Shown: positions 9,067 through 18,335, numbered from the stretch's first letter. The stretch is DNA of 62,151 nucleotides from DATLNM01 sp035536775 (GCA_035536775.1 DATLNM010000023.1:1-62151), one strand, 5' to 3'. Program-made: numbers and translations. The notes: generated by a model not told the origin, from the letters alone.

Positions 9067-10044
9067 CTACGGAGCGCTGTCTCCACGGGGGGTTTCGCCG
9101 CCAATCTGGGCATCTTCGTCACTCTCCGTGGGCGACAGCGCCTCATCTGGGTCAGGGTCGGCATCTTCAGGCGGTTGTTGCGCCGCAGCGGTGGCCCATC
9201 GAGGGGGGGCGCCCCTCCAGCGCGCGAGGATGTAGAGGCCTGCGAGCACGACCGCGAGCGACATCAACTGGCTGCCGGTCAGGCCGAAGTACCGCCTGTC
9301 GACGCGCAGGAAGTCCGTGATGATTCGCATGCTCCCGTACCACGTCGCGAACACCAGGATCATGAAGCCCGGCTTGCGAGCGCTCTTGCCGAGCCACAGG
9401 AGGACGCCCAGCAGCGCCAGTGTCGAGATGAGGTCGTAGAGGGCGGTCTGGTGCACGACGACGTCGAAGCATCCGAGCGAGGGGGGATCGCCGAGCTCAG
9501 CCCGTGGAAGGTAGAAGAACTCTGGCTTGGGGGGCTCGCCGCCCACGTAGCCCGAGCAGCGCCAGCCGAGTGGGAACGAGGTCGGCTTCCCGAGGTGATC
9601 GCCGATGATGAGGTCACCGATGCGCCCGATGACGATCCCCAGCGCCATGCCGGGCGCGGCGAGGTCCATCGTCCGCCAGAACCCCATCTTCTTCTTGAAC
9701 ATGAACGGCAGGGCGAACAGCACGGCGCCCGTGATGCCGCCGATGAGAGAGATGCCTCCCTCCCAGATCCTGAACACCCCTAAGAGGTCATCTCCGTTGT
9801 TGGTGACCTCGGGGACGTGGCCGAGCACGTAGCCGACGCGCGCACCCACGATCGCGCCGACGAGTGCGTAGAAGAGCACGTTCCAGATGTCGCTCTCGGG
9901 GGGCCCTCCGAAGCGCCGGGCGCGCCGGACCATCAGCTGGGCCCCGAGGAGGTAACCGACCGCGATCCCGATCCCGTGGGGGCTGATCGCGAGCGGCCCG
10001 AGGTGGATGCGCTCGATGATCGGCCAAGACAGCGGGTCGAACAT
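9067..10044 (-). CDS. lgt: Prolipoprotein diacylglyceryl transferase
   Basis: Lgt transfers diacylglycerol from phosphatidylglycerol to the lipobox Cys of prolipoproteins at the cytoplasmic membrane. Several membrane helices and the family signature are visible: ISPHGIGIAVGYL near the N-terminus, WEGGISLIGGITG, and GRIGDLIIGDHLGKPT (Asp replaces the Asn of GRIGNF in the enterobacterial form). The length is 325 aa including a hydrophilic acidic C-terminal tail of about 45 residues. At least one lipoprotein substrate is encoded in the window (25241-25645). Confidence 0.95.
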   Translation of the reverse strand: MFDPLSWPIIERIHLGPLAISPHGIGIAVGYLLGAQLMVRRARRFGGPPESDIWNVLFYALVGAIVGARVGYVLGHVPEVTNNGDDLLGVFRIWEGGISLIGGITGAVLFALPFMFKKKMGFWRTMDLAAPGMALGIVIGRIGDLIIGDHLGKPTSFPLGWRCSGYVGGEPPKPEFFYLPRAELGDPPSLGCFDVVVHQTALYDLISTLALLGVLLWLGKSARKPGFMILVFATWYGSMRIITDFLRVDRRYFGLTGSQLMSLAVVLAGLYILARWRGAPPRWATAAAQQPPEDADPDPDEALSPTESDEDAQIGGETPRGDSAP

Positions 10045-10092
10045 CGCCTTAACTCACCCTCTTAGCGGTGGCGCGTCCGGCCGGCACGCCGC

Positions 10093-10875
10093 TCAGACCT
10101 TCCGGAACTCTGTCACCCACGCGCCGTCTTTGACCTCGAAATCGCCGAACAGATATGGCGCTTCGCGGACCATGATCTCGCCGATCTGGTTGAAGACGAT
10201 GCGCAGCTCTTCCTCGGCCGAAGGATCGGTGCGCATCTGGATCGTGTGGCGCAAGGTGCGCACGTTCGCGGTCCAGAAGATCACCGTCGAAAGGCCCTCC
10301 GGCGCGAGCCGCCGCATCGCGGAGGTGATCTCTTTCTTCTGGTGGAAGGGGATGTTCGCCTCGTCGAGCCCGAAATGTTCGGCAGCCTCGATCTGGAACG
10401 TCTCGAGCGTTTCCAGGATCGACAAGATCCGCGGCTTCATCGACTCCATCGACTCCGGTATGCGGAACCCGATGTCCTGAAGGCGCACGAACCGCAAACT
10501 CTCCTGACTGAACGCCGACCCCGCCCGATGACGAACCAGCTCGTGGGTCATCACGCGGCTGACATTGTCGAGGATGAAGCTGTAGTTGGCGTGTTCTAGG
10601 ACGCTGCCGTGGCCGGAGCGCAGGATGTTGATGAAGTACTCCTGCTGGTCTTTGCGGACACGCGTGACGTTGGGGTTGAGGCCTTCCTTCCACGATCGGT
10701 AGCACGCTCGGCCCGCGGCCTCGATCAGGAGCTGACCCCCGTTGATCCCGTCGGGGTCGTCCTTGCGCATCTCGAGCCACTCCTCGCCGCCGACGGACTC
10801 GAGGTAGCGCCCGAGCGCCTCCAGGTCGATCGACGGACGCGCGATCAGGTGAACCTCGGGCGTGGTCTCTCTCAT
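10093..10875 (-). CDS. thyX: FAD-dependent thymidylate synthase
   Basis: ThyX methylates dUMP using methylenetetrahydrofolate and NADPH through FAD. The diagnostic motif RHRxxSxxxxSxR is present as RHRAGSAFSQESLR, preceded by GHGSVLEHANYSF. The length of 260 aa is normal. ThyX is the typical thymidylate synthase of many actinobacteria. The start is ATG. It is about 50 bases downstream of nothing obvious in operon, while lgt follows after about 50 bases on the same strand. Confidence 0.96.
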   Translation of the reverse strand: MRETTPEVHLIARPSIDLEALGRYLESVGGEEWLEMRKDDPDGINGGQLLIEAAGRACYRSWKEGLNPNVTRVRKDQQEYFINILRSGHGSVLEHANYSFILDNVSRVMTHELVRHRAGSAFSQESLRFVRLQDIGFRIPESMESMKPRILSILETLETFQIEAAEHFGLDEANIPFHQKKEITSAMRRLAPEGLSTVIFWTANVRTLRHTIQMRTDPSAEEELRIVFNQIGEIMVREAPYLFGDFEVKDGAWVTEFRKV

Positions 10876-10945
10876 TGGAATCGCCGCCCTCTCCTGATGA
10901 CCGGGCCTCCCGCCAAACTATCGGGCGGGCATAGTAGGAGACCGT

Positions 10946-11569
10946 TCACAGGTAGCCCGGGGTGTTCGGGGGGGCGATCGCTTGGTCGGGGGACTCGGCG
11001 TAAAGGCGGCCGCCGAACGTCGACTTGATCTCGTCGTCGAACCTGTCGGCCGTCTCGGCGATCATGACGATCGTCGCTTGAAGCTCCTCGGGCTGAGCGA
11101 ACTTGCCGAGAAGGTTGTGGTTGAACCACACGGCGCCGTGCTCCGCGTCGAGCGCGAACGAGCCGCACACGAAATCGAGATTCTTGGTCACCAAATATTC
11201 ATTGAGGCCCGCGCTGACGGGCACATCGACGTTCGTGATCGCGAACACCCGTATGACGGTGGCGCCGCTCTCGAGGGCGGCGGGGACGACGAACACCCTC
11301 GCCGACTGGAAACCGAGCAGGTAGCTCCCGCCATGAGCGCCGTACATCTCGACGAGCTTCGCCAGCTCCGCCTCGATCAGCTCGCGGAGCTCGACGATCT
11401 CGGCGGGCTCACCTGGGGGACGCGGCTTGGGGTGTTTGGCTTCGGCCTCTGATGGCGACGACGCTGCGGGTGGAGATGCCGGAGGGGACGCGGCCTCAGG
11501 TGCTGGAGGCACCTCGGCGTCGGTAGCCGGAGGGGGCGCGGGGGCGGGTGACGGAGCGTCTTCGGGCAT
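10946..11569 (-). CDS. YbjN-like / type III chaperone-fold protein with Pro/Ala-rich N-terminus
   Basis: 207 aa. The first 50 residues are Pro/Ala/Ser-rich and probably disordered. The rest (about 55-190) resembles the YbjN/CesT-like fold: an alpha segment (ELRELIEAELAKLVEMYG) and a strand-rich core with FVVPAALES and LVTKNLDFVCGSFALD. YbjN-like proteins are common next to actinobacterial housekeeping genes, but their function is not established. It is divergent from the secreted beta-helix gene. The family assignment is by pattern only. Confidence 0.55.
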   Translation of the reverse strand: MPEDAPSPAPAPPPATDAEVPPAPEAASPPASPPAASSPSEAEAKHPKPRPPGEPAEIVELRELIEAELAKLVEMYGAHGGSYLLGFQSARVFVVPAALESGATVIRVFAITNVDVPVSAGLNEYLVTKNLDFVCGSFALDAEHGAVWFNHNLLGKFAQPEELQATIVMIAETADRFDDEIKSTFGGRLYAESPDQAIAPPNTPGYL

Positions 11570-11642
11570 CGGGCGAGCAGTATAAGGAGCCGCGCGGCGC
11601 AGGGACGTTATCCGGCACTGATGTCTCTCCTACAATCCCGGC

Positions 11643-13043
11643 ATGAAAGGCCGGGTCGACGTGGAGACATCGCGGTTCATCGCCGCGCTGCTGGCGGCGA
11701 TCTTGTGGTGCGCCTTCGTCCCGGCTCCAGCCCACGCCCAGGCCCTTCTCAGGGTCCCAGGGGATTTCGAGGACATCCAGAGCGCCATCGACGTCTCTGA
11801 GCCGGGCGACATCATCCTCGTAGACAAGGGGACCTATCCAGGCGGGCTCGAGGTCGGTTCGGAGCACTCAGGAATCACCATCCGGGGCGTCGATCGCAAC
11901 GAGGTCGTTCTCGACGGGGGTGACGACACGGAGACCGCGATCGAGGTCACCGCCGACGACGTTGCGATCGAGAATCTGACGGCTCATAACTTCACGGGCA
12001 CGGCGTTCAAGTGGGACGGGGTCGATGGTCTCGTCGCGCGCTACCTGACCGCTTACCGGGTGGGCGGCTTCGGCATCCACATCCACCAGAGCCGCAAAGC
12101 TCTGGTCGAAGAGGCCTACGTGAGCGGGGCCGGACGCGCCGCCTTCGGTCTCGAGGGCTGCGACCCCTGTGACGTCGAGTTCAACCGTCTGACGGCGCGC
12201 TACGCCGAGACGGGGCTCTTAGTGCTGGATGCGCGCGGCCAGATATCGGTACGCGGGTCACTGTTCGAGTACAACGGCGCGGGCATCCTTCTGTCAACGT
12301 TCGGCCTGACGAAGGGGATCCACCAAGCCTCGGCCATCGTGGCCAACAACACGATCAAGGACAACGGAACCGAGCCCACACCCTCCGCCAGCGAGTTCGG
12401 AGGATTCGCGGGGATCGGGATCGGGATCGCCGGGGGGTCGCAGAACACCATCCGCGAGAACGAGGTCAGGGGAAACGCCGGCTACGGCATCGTCCTTTGG
12501 TCGATCGAGCAGGCCAATGGCCGTCGCCGGATCACAGCGCGGAACGAGATCTTCGACAACGAGGTCGGCCGCAACAAACGCGCCGATCTCGCCGCGGCCG
12601 TCCAGCTTGGACCGAAGAATTGTTTCGCGCGCAACGGATCAACGCGCACGAGGCCTGCTCTGATCGAGGACCTCTTCCCATGTGCCGTGGTCGCCCCGAC
12701 CCCCACAGGGACGGCGACGGGCACCGCCACACCGACACCCACTCCCACGCCCACCGTGGAGCCGAGTCCTGCGGCGACGCTGGCGCCGGGTGGCGACCGG
12801 AAGGTCTCGAGAGATCTCCCGAGGACACTCGAGGAGGCTGCGGCCAACAAGGGCGACCACCCCTCTTACGAGCTGATGGCGGCCGCCGAGCCGCAGCCGA
12901 CCCTCCCGGGCGCAGCAGACACTGGTGGGTTGCCACCCCGGCGCGAGGCGCCGGAGCCATCACGTGCGCTCACCTGGATCGCGATCGTGGTTGTTGCCCT
13001 CACCATCGGCGGCCTCGTCTTCCTGCGCACCCTCGCAGGTTGA
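11643..13043 (+). CDS. Secreted, membrane-anchored right-handed beta-helix (NosD-like) protein
   Basis: A signal peptide ends near PAPAHAQA (about residue 36). The body has parallel beta-helix repeats: DIQSAIDVSEPGDIILVDKG, GITIRGVDRNEVVLDGG and IVANNTIKDNG-type turns, the pattern of NosD/periplasmic copper-binding and pectate-lyase-like proteins. A Thr/Pro-rich linker (about 345-375) leads to a C-terminal membrane helix (WIAIVVVALTIGGLVFL). Topology is therefore extracellular with a C-terminal anchor. A paired Cys segment (GCDPCD) may form a disulfide. Substrate unknown. Confidence 0.8.
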   Translation: MKGRVDVETSRFIAALLAAILWCAFVPAPAHAQALLRVPGDFEDIQSAIDVSEPGDIILVDKGTYPGGLEVGSEHSGITIRGVDRNEVVLDGGDDTETAIEVTADDVAIENLTAHNFTGTAFKWDGVDGLVARYLTAYRVGGFGIHIHQSRKALVEEAYVSGAGRAAFGLEGCDPCDVEFNRLTARYAETGLLVLDARGQISVRGSLFEYNGAGILLSTFGLTKGIHQASAIVANNTIKDNGTEPTPSASEFGGFAGIGIGIAGGSQNTIRENEVRGNAGYGIVLWSIEQANGRRRITARNEIFDNEVGRNKRADLAAAVQLGPKNCFARNGSTRTRPALIEDLFPCAVVAPTPTGTATGTATPTPTPTPTVEPSPAATLAPGGDRKVSRDLPRTLEEAAANKGDHPSYELMAAAEPQPTLPGAADTGGLPPRREAPEPSRALTWIAIVVVALTIGGLVFLRTLAG

Positions 13044-13469
13044 TCAGCGGGTCGCGGGGCGGTCCTTGAGGCGGTAGACGAAGCGGACGGCGGACCAGTC
13101 GTCGTCTATCGCGCACGACTTGTTGTCCACGAGACCTTCCTCCAGACCGCGCCGCTGGACGAGCTCGAAGGTGAGGTCGGTTTCGATCGCGGACGACTTC
13201 TTCGGATAGGCGACCCAGAAGCCTCCATCGGGCGCGAGGTAGCGCTTGAACAGAGGGAGCCGGCGGTCGAGGCTCGCCGCCTCGTCGGTGAAGTACAAGA
13301 TGACATCGAGTGGTTTCGTCGCTCGTTCGTACACGTCCACGCCGTCGGGGATCTCGAACCAGTCGAGGAAACCGCCCGGCTCGTTGACGATGGCGATCGA
13401 GTGGCCTTCCTTGATGCCGAGCTTCTTCGCCAAGGGGACGTGCGAGTAATCCTTGTGTGACGCGCTCAC
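13044..13469 (-). CDS. DUF3052-like protein
   Basis: 141 aa beginning with the family-like segment PLAKKLGIKEGHSIAIVNEPGGF and containing LDVILYFTDEAASL and GGFWVAYPKKSS. Proteins of this type are short, soluble and of unknown function; the fold resembles a methyltransferase-like or nucleotide-binding half-domain without catalytic motifs. The GTG start overlaps the stop of the upstream MBL gene (GTGA), so the two are co-translated. Confidence 0.75.
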   Translation of the reverse strand: MSASHKDYSHVPLAKKLGIKEGHSIAIVNEPGGFLDWFEIPDGVDVYERATKPLDVILYFTDEAASLDRRLPLFKRYLAPDGGFWVAYPKKSSAIETDLTFELVQRRGLEEGLVDNKSCAIDDDWSAVRFVYRLKDRPATR

Positions 13470-14491
13470 TCGTCCTCGACCTCACGCTTGCGACGCTTCT
13501 TCAGGTATCGATAGCTCTCCTTCTCGGTCTCGATGCGCTCGACCTCATCGCGCCGGCGTAGATAGGCCAGATGAGCGAGCGCCTCGCCGAGCGCGAGACG
13601 TCTGTCGAAGTTGAGGAGCTCCTTCCCGAAGATCTCGTCGACGATCTCGTTCGCGGTGTGGGGCTCATGCCGCACCACCTGAAGGATCGCGCCCAGGCGA
13701 CGGTCGTGATGCCGGGCGATGACACGGGCGCGCTCCGCCCCATCCTCGAACGGCCTCCCATGGCCGGGCAGGACGAGTGCAGGGTCGAGGTCCTCGGTCC
13801 GCTTGAGCGAGTTGAGGAAATCACCCAAGGGGTCGATCTCTCCGCGCTCGAAATCGATGTGGGGGGTGATCGTCGGGAGGAGGTGGTCGCCGGAGATGAA
13901 GATGCGGTCCTTAGCCGACCACAAGCAGATGTGCGAACTCGCGTGGCCGGGCGTGTGGATGACCTCCCAGGTTCGCTCCCCCGCCGCGACCTTGTCACCA
14001 TCGACGACGGGGGCCGTCGGATCGATTGGGGAAGCGACGAACGATCGCCAATCTTCGAACGCGGAGAGCTCTTCGAGCTCGCTGCCCTCCACTCCGTGAT
14101 CCGCGAGCAGCTCTTTGATCTGTTCCATGTGTGACGTCGGATCACGATAGATGTCGATGTCTTCGGGCGCGGTCGAGTGCATCACGAGCTCACACCCGGT
14201 CGCTTCTACAACCCGGGCGGCCATCCCGTAGTGGTCGATGTGCGCGTGGGTGACTACGAGCTTGGAAATATCTGCGATGTCATGGCCGGTCGCCGCGATA
14301 GCACCCGCAAGGTCATCCCAGCCGTGTTCGCCTGCGTCGTCGGGCCAATAGATGCCACAGTCGACGAGAACCGACGCGTCGTCATCCCACAGGAAATACG
14401 CGTTGACGGCGTCGAGCCCCGGGAACGGGAGCGGCAGGACGAGTCTGAAAACACCCGGTGCGGGTTCGCGGCGACGATGCTCTAAACGCAT
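13466..14491 (-). CDS. Metallo-beta-lactamase fold hydrolase
   Basis: 341 aa with the metal-binding motif THAHIDHYG (HxHxDH), a second His in TPGHASSHICLW, the bridging Asp in FISGDHLLP and a terminal His in LPGHGRPF. The last ~90 residues form a helical/winged-helix region common in RNase Z/LACTB2-type members. Substrates of such proteins range from hydroxyacyl-glutathione to RNA and acyl-CoA thioesters; none can be chosen here. It is co-translated with the DUF3052-like gene. A paralogue of the same architecture lies at 42895-43872. Confidence 0.88.
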   Translation of the reverse strand: MRLEHRRREPAPGVFRLVLPLPFPGLDAVNAYFLWDDDASVLVDCGIYWPDDAGEHGWDDLAGAIAATGHDIADISKLVVTHAHIDHYGMAARVVEATGCELVMHSTAPEDIDIYRDPTSHMEQIKELLADHGVEGSELEELSAFEDWRSFVASPIDPTAPVVDGDKVAAGERTWEVIHTPGHASSHICLWSAKDRIFISGDHLLPTITPHIDFERGEIDPLGDFLNSLKRTEDLDPALVLPGHGRPFEDGAERARVIARHHDRRLGAILQVVRHEPHTANEIVDEIFGKELLNFDRRLALGEALAHLAYLRRRDEVERIETEKESYRYLKKRRKREVEDE

Positions 14492-14501
14492 CTTGCGCGC
14501 G

Positions 14502-14711
14502 CTATTCGTGGACCTGCTCTTTGATCTGGAACGAGATCCTGACGAGAACCCGGAAGACGGGTGCGCCGTCTTCGACCGTTCCCTCTATCCGCTCGACCTC
14601 GAAGGAGGTCAGTCCCTTGAGTGTGAGGCTCGCGCGGTGCACGGCCTGGGCGACGGCTTCCTCGATACTCGACCCCGTAGCGGTGAGGTCGATCGACTTC
14701 TCGACCGACAT
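14502..14711 (-). CDS. Dodecin family flavin-binding protein
   Basis: 69 aa with the dodecin layout: an N-terminal strand (EKSIDLTATGSS), one helix (IEEAVAQAVHRASLTLKG), and two strands (FEVERIEGTVEDG and FRVLVRISFQIKE). Dodecins assemble into hollow dodecamers that store and protect flavins or CoA. The flavin-stacking Trp found in archaeal dodecins (before FEV) is replaced by Ser-adjacent residues (LTSFEV). It lies 10 bases from the MBL gene on the same strand. Confidence 0.88.
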   Translation of the reverse strand: MSVEKSIDLTATGSSIEEAVAQAVHRASLTLKGLTSFEVERIEGTVEDGAPVFRVLVRISFQIKEQVHE

Positions 14712-15189
14712 GCCGATCCCTTTCTTCCGGTCATCACACCGATAGTTCGGCGGGCCGGGGGATTCTACGAGCGATCGACGCCGCTCGGAGGGAGGAGGTC
14801 TGTACCGATCAGAGGGAGCGTGCGGTGCCGCCGTGATCCGCCCGCAGCGGCGATGCGAACATGGGCGTGCGGTCGCAGACCGCAGGAGCGCGCACCGGGG
14901 TGCGCTGCTGACGCGAGCTGGTTGCTAGAAGATCACGGGAGATCGCGAGCCACCACCGAGCGCCTGACATCGAGAGCGACGAGTCGTCCGGACCGGACAT
15001 CCAAGCGCAGGTCCTTCCGTCATCCATCGTCAAGCCTTCCTTAAACGTGAGGGGGTGCCCGCTCGTTGCGTCATCGCCCGCAAACTTCTTGCATCCTAAA
15101 CCGTCTCCTGCATCCCGACACAGAAAAAGGGCCTCTGAGCAGGGGAAACGACCGAAATGGATGGGTTCGTCTGGACCTTTTTTCGGCCT
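14712..15189. other. 478-bp gap without a supported gene; two adjacent hairpins
   Basis: No ORF here has a ribosome site or recognisable protein. Two perfect hairpins stand next to each other: 14868-14884 (TGCGGTC / GACCGCA, 3-base loop) and 14890-14905 (GCGCACC / GGTGCGC, 2-base loop). Near the glutamate dehydrogenase end, a T-run follows CCC on the minus strand at about 15124-15135, but without a convincing stem. Confidence 0.5.
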
Positions 15190-16506
15190 CTACAGGTAGC
15201 CACGTACTTCCGCGGCATGGGCGACGCGCTGAACGGCGATATCGAACGCCGCGTCGCGCAGCGAGATTCCGTTGTCCTCTGAGCGCGAGAAGACCTGCTG
15301 CGTCGCCTTGGTCATCCGCTTCTTGAGCTCGAAGTTGACGGTCTCCAGCTCCCACTTGAACTGCTGGATGTTCTGGACCCATTCGAAGTACGAGACCGTA
15401 ACTCCGCCCGAATTGCACAAGATGTCGGGAACGACCGTCAGACCGCGCGCCTCGAGGATGGCATCGGCAGCGGGGGTCGTTGGCCCGTTCGCCGCTTCGA
15501 TCACAAGCTTCGCCTTGATGCGATCTGCATTGGTGGTGTTGATGACACCGTGGATCGCCGCGGGGATGAGGATGTCGCAGTCGACCTCGAGAAGCGCCTC
15601 GTTGCTGACCGCTTCTCCGTCCGCGAACGTCGAGACCGAGATGGCGTCCTTGAGGTGTTCGCTCACGGCCTTGAGGTCGAGACCGTTGGGGTTGTACGTC
15701 CCGCCACCTACATCTGAGACCGCGACGATCTTCGCGCCCAGCTCGTCCGCTAGGACCGCCGTCCAGTAACCGACGTTGCCGAATCCCTGTATCGCCACCC
15801 TCGCGCCGCGCCAATCGATGCCCTTGCGCTTCGCGGACTCGCGCGCGCAGATGACGACGCCGCGGCCGGTTGCCTCCTCGCGACCGGGCGAGCCCCCTAG
15901 CTCCACCGGCTTGCCGGTGACGATGCCCGGGGTGTAGCCGTACTTCTTGCCGTACTCGTCGAACATCCACGCCATCGTTTGCGCGTTGGTCCCCATGTCG
16001 GGTGCGGGGATGTCGCGGTTGACTCCGATGATGTACGAGATCATGCCGGTGAACCGGCGCGTAAGCTGCTGTTGCTCCTTGATGGACATGAGCGCGGGCT
16101 CGCACTGCACGCCGCCCTTGGCTCCGCCGAACGGGACGTCGATGAGGGCGTTCTTCCACGTCATCAGAGCGGCAAGAGCACGAACCTCGTCGAGGTCGGC
16201 CGACACGTGGAACCTGATACCGCCTTTGTAGGGACCGCGCGCGCCGTTGTGCTGGATCCGATATCCGCGGAAGACCCGCAGCGTCCCGTCGTCCATCCGA
16301 ACGGGGATCTGCACGGCTAGTTCGCGGTACGAGCTTGCGAGGACGGCGATCTTCTCGTCTGCGAGCTCGAGGCGGCGAGCCGCCCCTTCGAAGAAGTAGG
16401 TGGCCGCCTCGAAGGCGGTCATGTCGTCGGACGGGGCCTTCCCCAACGGGGCAGGTGTCGGAGGTGTCTCCTCAGGGGCCGTCAGATCGGTCTCGGTACG
16501 CGCCAT
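15190..16506 (-). CDS. Glu/Leu/Phe/Val-type glutamate dehydrogenase
   Basis: 438 aa from the ATG at 16506, which has GGGAGGCGGGAGG just upstream; the frame is open for 12 more codons. Catalytic Lys region GGAKGGV, substrate motif APDMGTNAQTMAWM and the Rossmann motif IQGFGNVGYWTA are present. It catalyses reversible oxidative deamination of glutamate to 2-oxoglutarate. The size and sequence style (RIQHNGARGPYKGGIRFH) match the short hexameric catabolic type rather than the large 180-kDa actinobacterial enzyme. Residues after DVGGGTYNPNG suggest NAD use, but cofactor choice is not certain. Confidence 0.93.
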   Translation of the reverse strand: MARTETDLTAPEETPPTPAPLGKAPSDDMTAFEAATYFFEGAARRLELADEKIAVLASSYRELAVQIPVRMDDGTLRVFRGYRIQHNGARGPYKGGIRFHVSADLDEVRALAALMTWKNALIDVPFGGAKGGVQCEPALMSIKEQQQLTRRFTGMISYIIGVNRDIPAPDMGTNAQTMAWMFDEYGKKYGYTPGIVTGKPVELGGSPGREEATGRGVVICARESAKRKGIDWRGARVAIQGFGNVGYWTAVLADELGAKIVAVSDVGGGTYNPNGLDLKAVSEHLKDAISVSTFADGEAVSNEALLEVDCDILIPAAIHGVINTTNADRIKAKLVIEAANGPTTPAADAILEARGLTVVPDILCNSGGVTVSYFEWVQNIQQFKWELETVNFELKKRMTKATQQVFSRSEDNGISLRDAAFDIAVQRVAHAAEVRGYL

Positions 16507-16565
16507 CGCCCCTCCCGCCTCCCGGTTGTGCCCATGCCGCACGTTCCGAGGCGAGCTTAGCGAGT

Positions 16566-17477
16566 TCAGGCTCCGGGTGCGCTGGCCTCGATCGCGTCGG
16601 CGGGGCCGCTCGCCAGGAAGTTATCGACGAGCTCGAAGGTGGAGTCGATGAGCGCCCGGGTCGAGCCCAACGACGCGAAGGGGATGTAGGTGTCGAGCTC
16701 GGGAACAGGGACATGGACGACACGGACCCTCTCGGAGTAAAGCGTTCGTTCGAGGGCGACTCGTTGCGATCGAGCGAGCGAGAACGCGTGGAGGAGATAG
16801 TCGATCGGGCGGACCAGGGGGCGTCTGCTTCGGACCGATGCGCCCGTGGTGTCGATGACGTAGATCGTCGTTGCGCCAAGCGAGACCGCCGGGGCGATCG
16901 GCACGTTGTCGGCGACACCGCCGTCGATATAGAGCTTGCCCTCGATCGAGATCGGAGGGAACACCCCCGGCATGGCGCCAGATGCCAGCAACGGATCGAT
17001 GACCGGCCCCTCGGTGAAGACGCGCTCCAAACCTGTGTCGAGGTCGGTGGCGACGACGCCCAGGGGCGTAATGGCCTGCTCGAACCGCGCGTTCGGGAAG
17101 TGCATCTCGAGGAGAGCGCGCAAGCCCCCGTTGCTGTAGACGTGATCGCCCCTAGCCAGGAATCGCGCCCACCCGGGACGCCACCTCGTCGCCGGGAACA
17201 GCTCGGACTCGCGCATTGTGTTCCACGCGTCTTCGAGCCGCTCGATGCGACTCTCTGGCGGTGAGAACGCGAGGAACGCGCCGTTGATGGCGCCGACCGA
17301 AGTTCCTACGATGAGATCCGGCTTGATCGCGTGACGCTCGAAGGCTTTGAGGGCGCCGACCTGCATGGCTCCGAGGGGTCCCCCGCCAGATAGGACGAAG
17401 CCGACGCGCTCGCGGCGTCGAACCGCCAGACGGCGGATCCACTGCGCTTTCGAAACCTGCCCTCTGGCCTGGCTCAT
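16566..17477 (-). CDS. Patatin-like phospholipase / NTE-type serine hydrolase
   Basis: 303 aa. Oxyanion motif SGGGPLGAMQVG, nucleophile Ser in GTSVGAING and catalytic Asp in DGGVADNVP form the patatin Ser-Asp dyad. Such enzymes release fatty acids from phospholipids or lysophospholipids. A basic N-terminal segment precedes the fold; no signal peptide is visible, so it is probably cytosolic or membrane-associated. It sits 60 bases from the glutamate dehydrogenase gene on the same strand. Confidence 0.92.
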   Translation of the reverse strand: MSQARGQVSKAQWIRRLAVRRRERVGFVLSGGGPLGAMQVGALKAFERHAIKPDLIVGTSVGAINGAFLAFSPPESRIERLEDAWNTMRESELFPATRWRPGWARFLARGDHVYSNGGLRALLEMHFPNARFEQAITPLGVVATDLDTGLERVFTEGPVIDPLLASGAMPGVFPPISIEGKLYIDGGVADNVPIAPAVSLGATTIYVIDTTGASVRSRRPLVRPIDYLLHAFSLARSQRVALERTLYSERVRVVHVPVPELDTYIPFASLGSTRALIDSTFELVDNFLASGPADAIEASAPGA

Positions 17478-17584
17478 GTCGTCATCCCACGCGTTCGTTA
17501 GGGAGTGCTGCCACCCCAGCTGTTTGAGGTGGCCCGCCCTCTATCTATCTATCGACCAAAGCAAGCGTCGAGATGAGCTATTAC

Positions 17585-17600
17585 CCCCTTGCTGAAGGGG
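17585..17600 (-). terminator. Weak hairpin downstream of the H1-like gene
   Basis: A 6-bp stem CCCCTT/AAGGGG with a GCTG loop lies 12 bases past the stop of the minus-strand H1-like gene. It is not followed by a clear T-run on that strand, so termination is only possible. Confidence 0.35.
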
Positions 17601-17611
17601 CAATCCAGGAG

Positions 17612-18070
17612 CTATCGCTTTTTTGCGGCGGCCTTGACGCGCTTGGTGGTCTTCTTCGAGGTCGCTTTGGCGCGCGTGGTGGCAGCCTTAACGGTCGCCG
17701 CACCTTGAGTACGGGCCGACTTGGTGGCGGTCTTGGCCGCCTTCTTGCTGGCATCAGCGGCCTTGCGGGACGTTGACTTGAGGTTCTTCATCTCCTTGGA
17801 CTTGGCCACGCCCTTGGCGCCCTTGCGGGCGGACTTCACTGCGATCTTGACGACCTCCACCCCCGCACCCGCGGCGACCTTGGCGGCGCCCGTCGCGGTC
17901 TTCGCGTGCTTCTTGGCGGTCTTCGCGTCGCGCGTCTTCGCCACTTCCTTGGCGGTCTTGCCTGCAACCTTGACCGCGACCTTGCCGACCTCGGTCAAGC
18001 TCTTGGCCGCCTTACCTATCTGCTTGCGCGCGTCCGTTGCTTGCTTGGCAGCTCTGGAAGCTCTGGCCAT
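17612..18070 (-). CDS. Lys/Ala/Thr-rich histone H1-like protein
   Basis: 152 aa composed largely of Lys, Ala, Thr and Ser with few acidic or hydrophobic residues; tracts such as KKAAKTATKSART and KKTTKRVKAAAKKR resemble the C-terminal tails of bacterial H1-like and mycobacterial HupB-type proteins. It probably binds DNA non-specifically. There is no folded HU domain. ATG 18070 is chosen, with AAGGAGG 5 bases upstream, over the TTG one codon earlier. A second gene of similar composition is at 54163-54759. Confidence 0.8.
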   Translation of the reverse strand: MARASRAAKQATDARKQIGKAAKSLTEVGKVAVKVAGKTAKEVAKTRDAKTAKKHAKTATGAAKVAAGAGVEVVKIAVKSARKGAKGVAKSKEMKNLKSTSRKAADASKKAAKTATKSARTQGAATVKAATTRAKATSKKTTKRVKAAAKKR

Positions 18071-18095
18071 CAACTCCTCCTTGAGAGTCTGACTG

Positions 18096-18335
18096 TCAAC
18101 GATCGAGGTGCAGGCGGACCCACGTACGCTTCCCGCAGGCCGGACACTTCAACCAAGATGAGTGATACCTCACCAGCGGCAGATGAAGGTGGACCGGAAA
18201 CAACAGCGCGGCGAGCTCCAGGTATCCGACCCGCGTCTCTTCACGGCACGCGGAGCATTCCACAGTGCACGTGAACGCCTTTCGTTCACTCGCGGAGTAC
18301 AGCGCATATCTGTCGGCACGTACCTGTTCACTCAT
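18096..18335 (-). CDS. Small zinc-ribbon protein downstream of ParA
   Basis: 79 aa from ATG 18335, which overlaps the ParA stop by 8 bases (ATGAGTGA). Two Cys pairs, VECSACREET and LKCPACGKRTWV, form a treble of zinc ligands around a hydrophobic middle (LELAALLFPVHLHLPLVRY). No specific family is recognised. Co-translation with ParA suggests a linked function, possibly as a partner or adaptor. Confidence 0.75.
   Translation of the reverse strand: MSEQVRADRYALYSASERKAFTCTVECSACREETRVGYLELAALLFPVHLHLPLVRYHSSWLKCPACGKRTWVRLHLDR

Noticed and set aside
15120..15189. Terminator after glutamate dehydrogenase
   Set aside because: A T-run is present but no stable stem directly precedes it.
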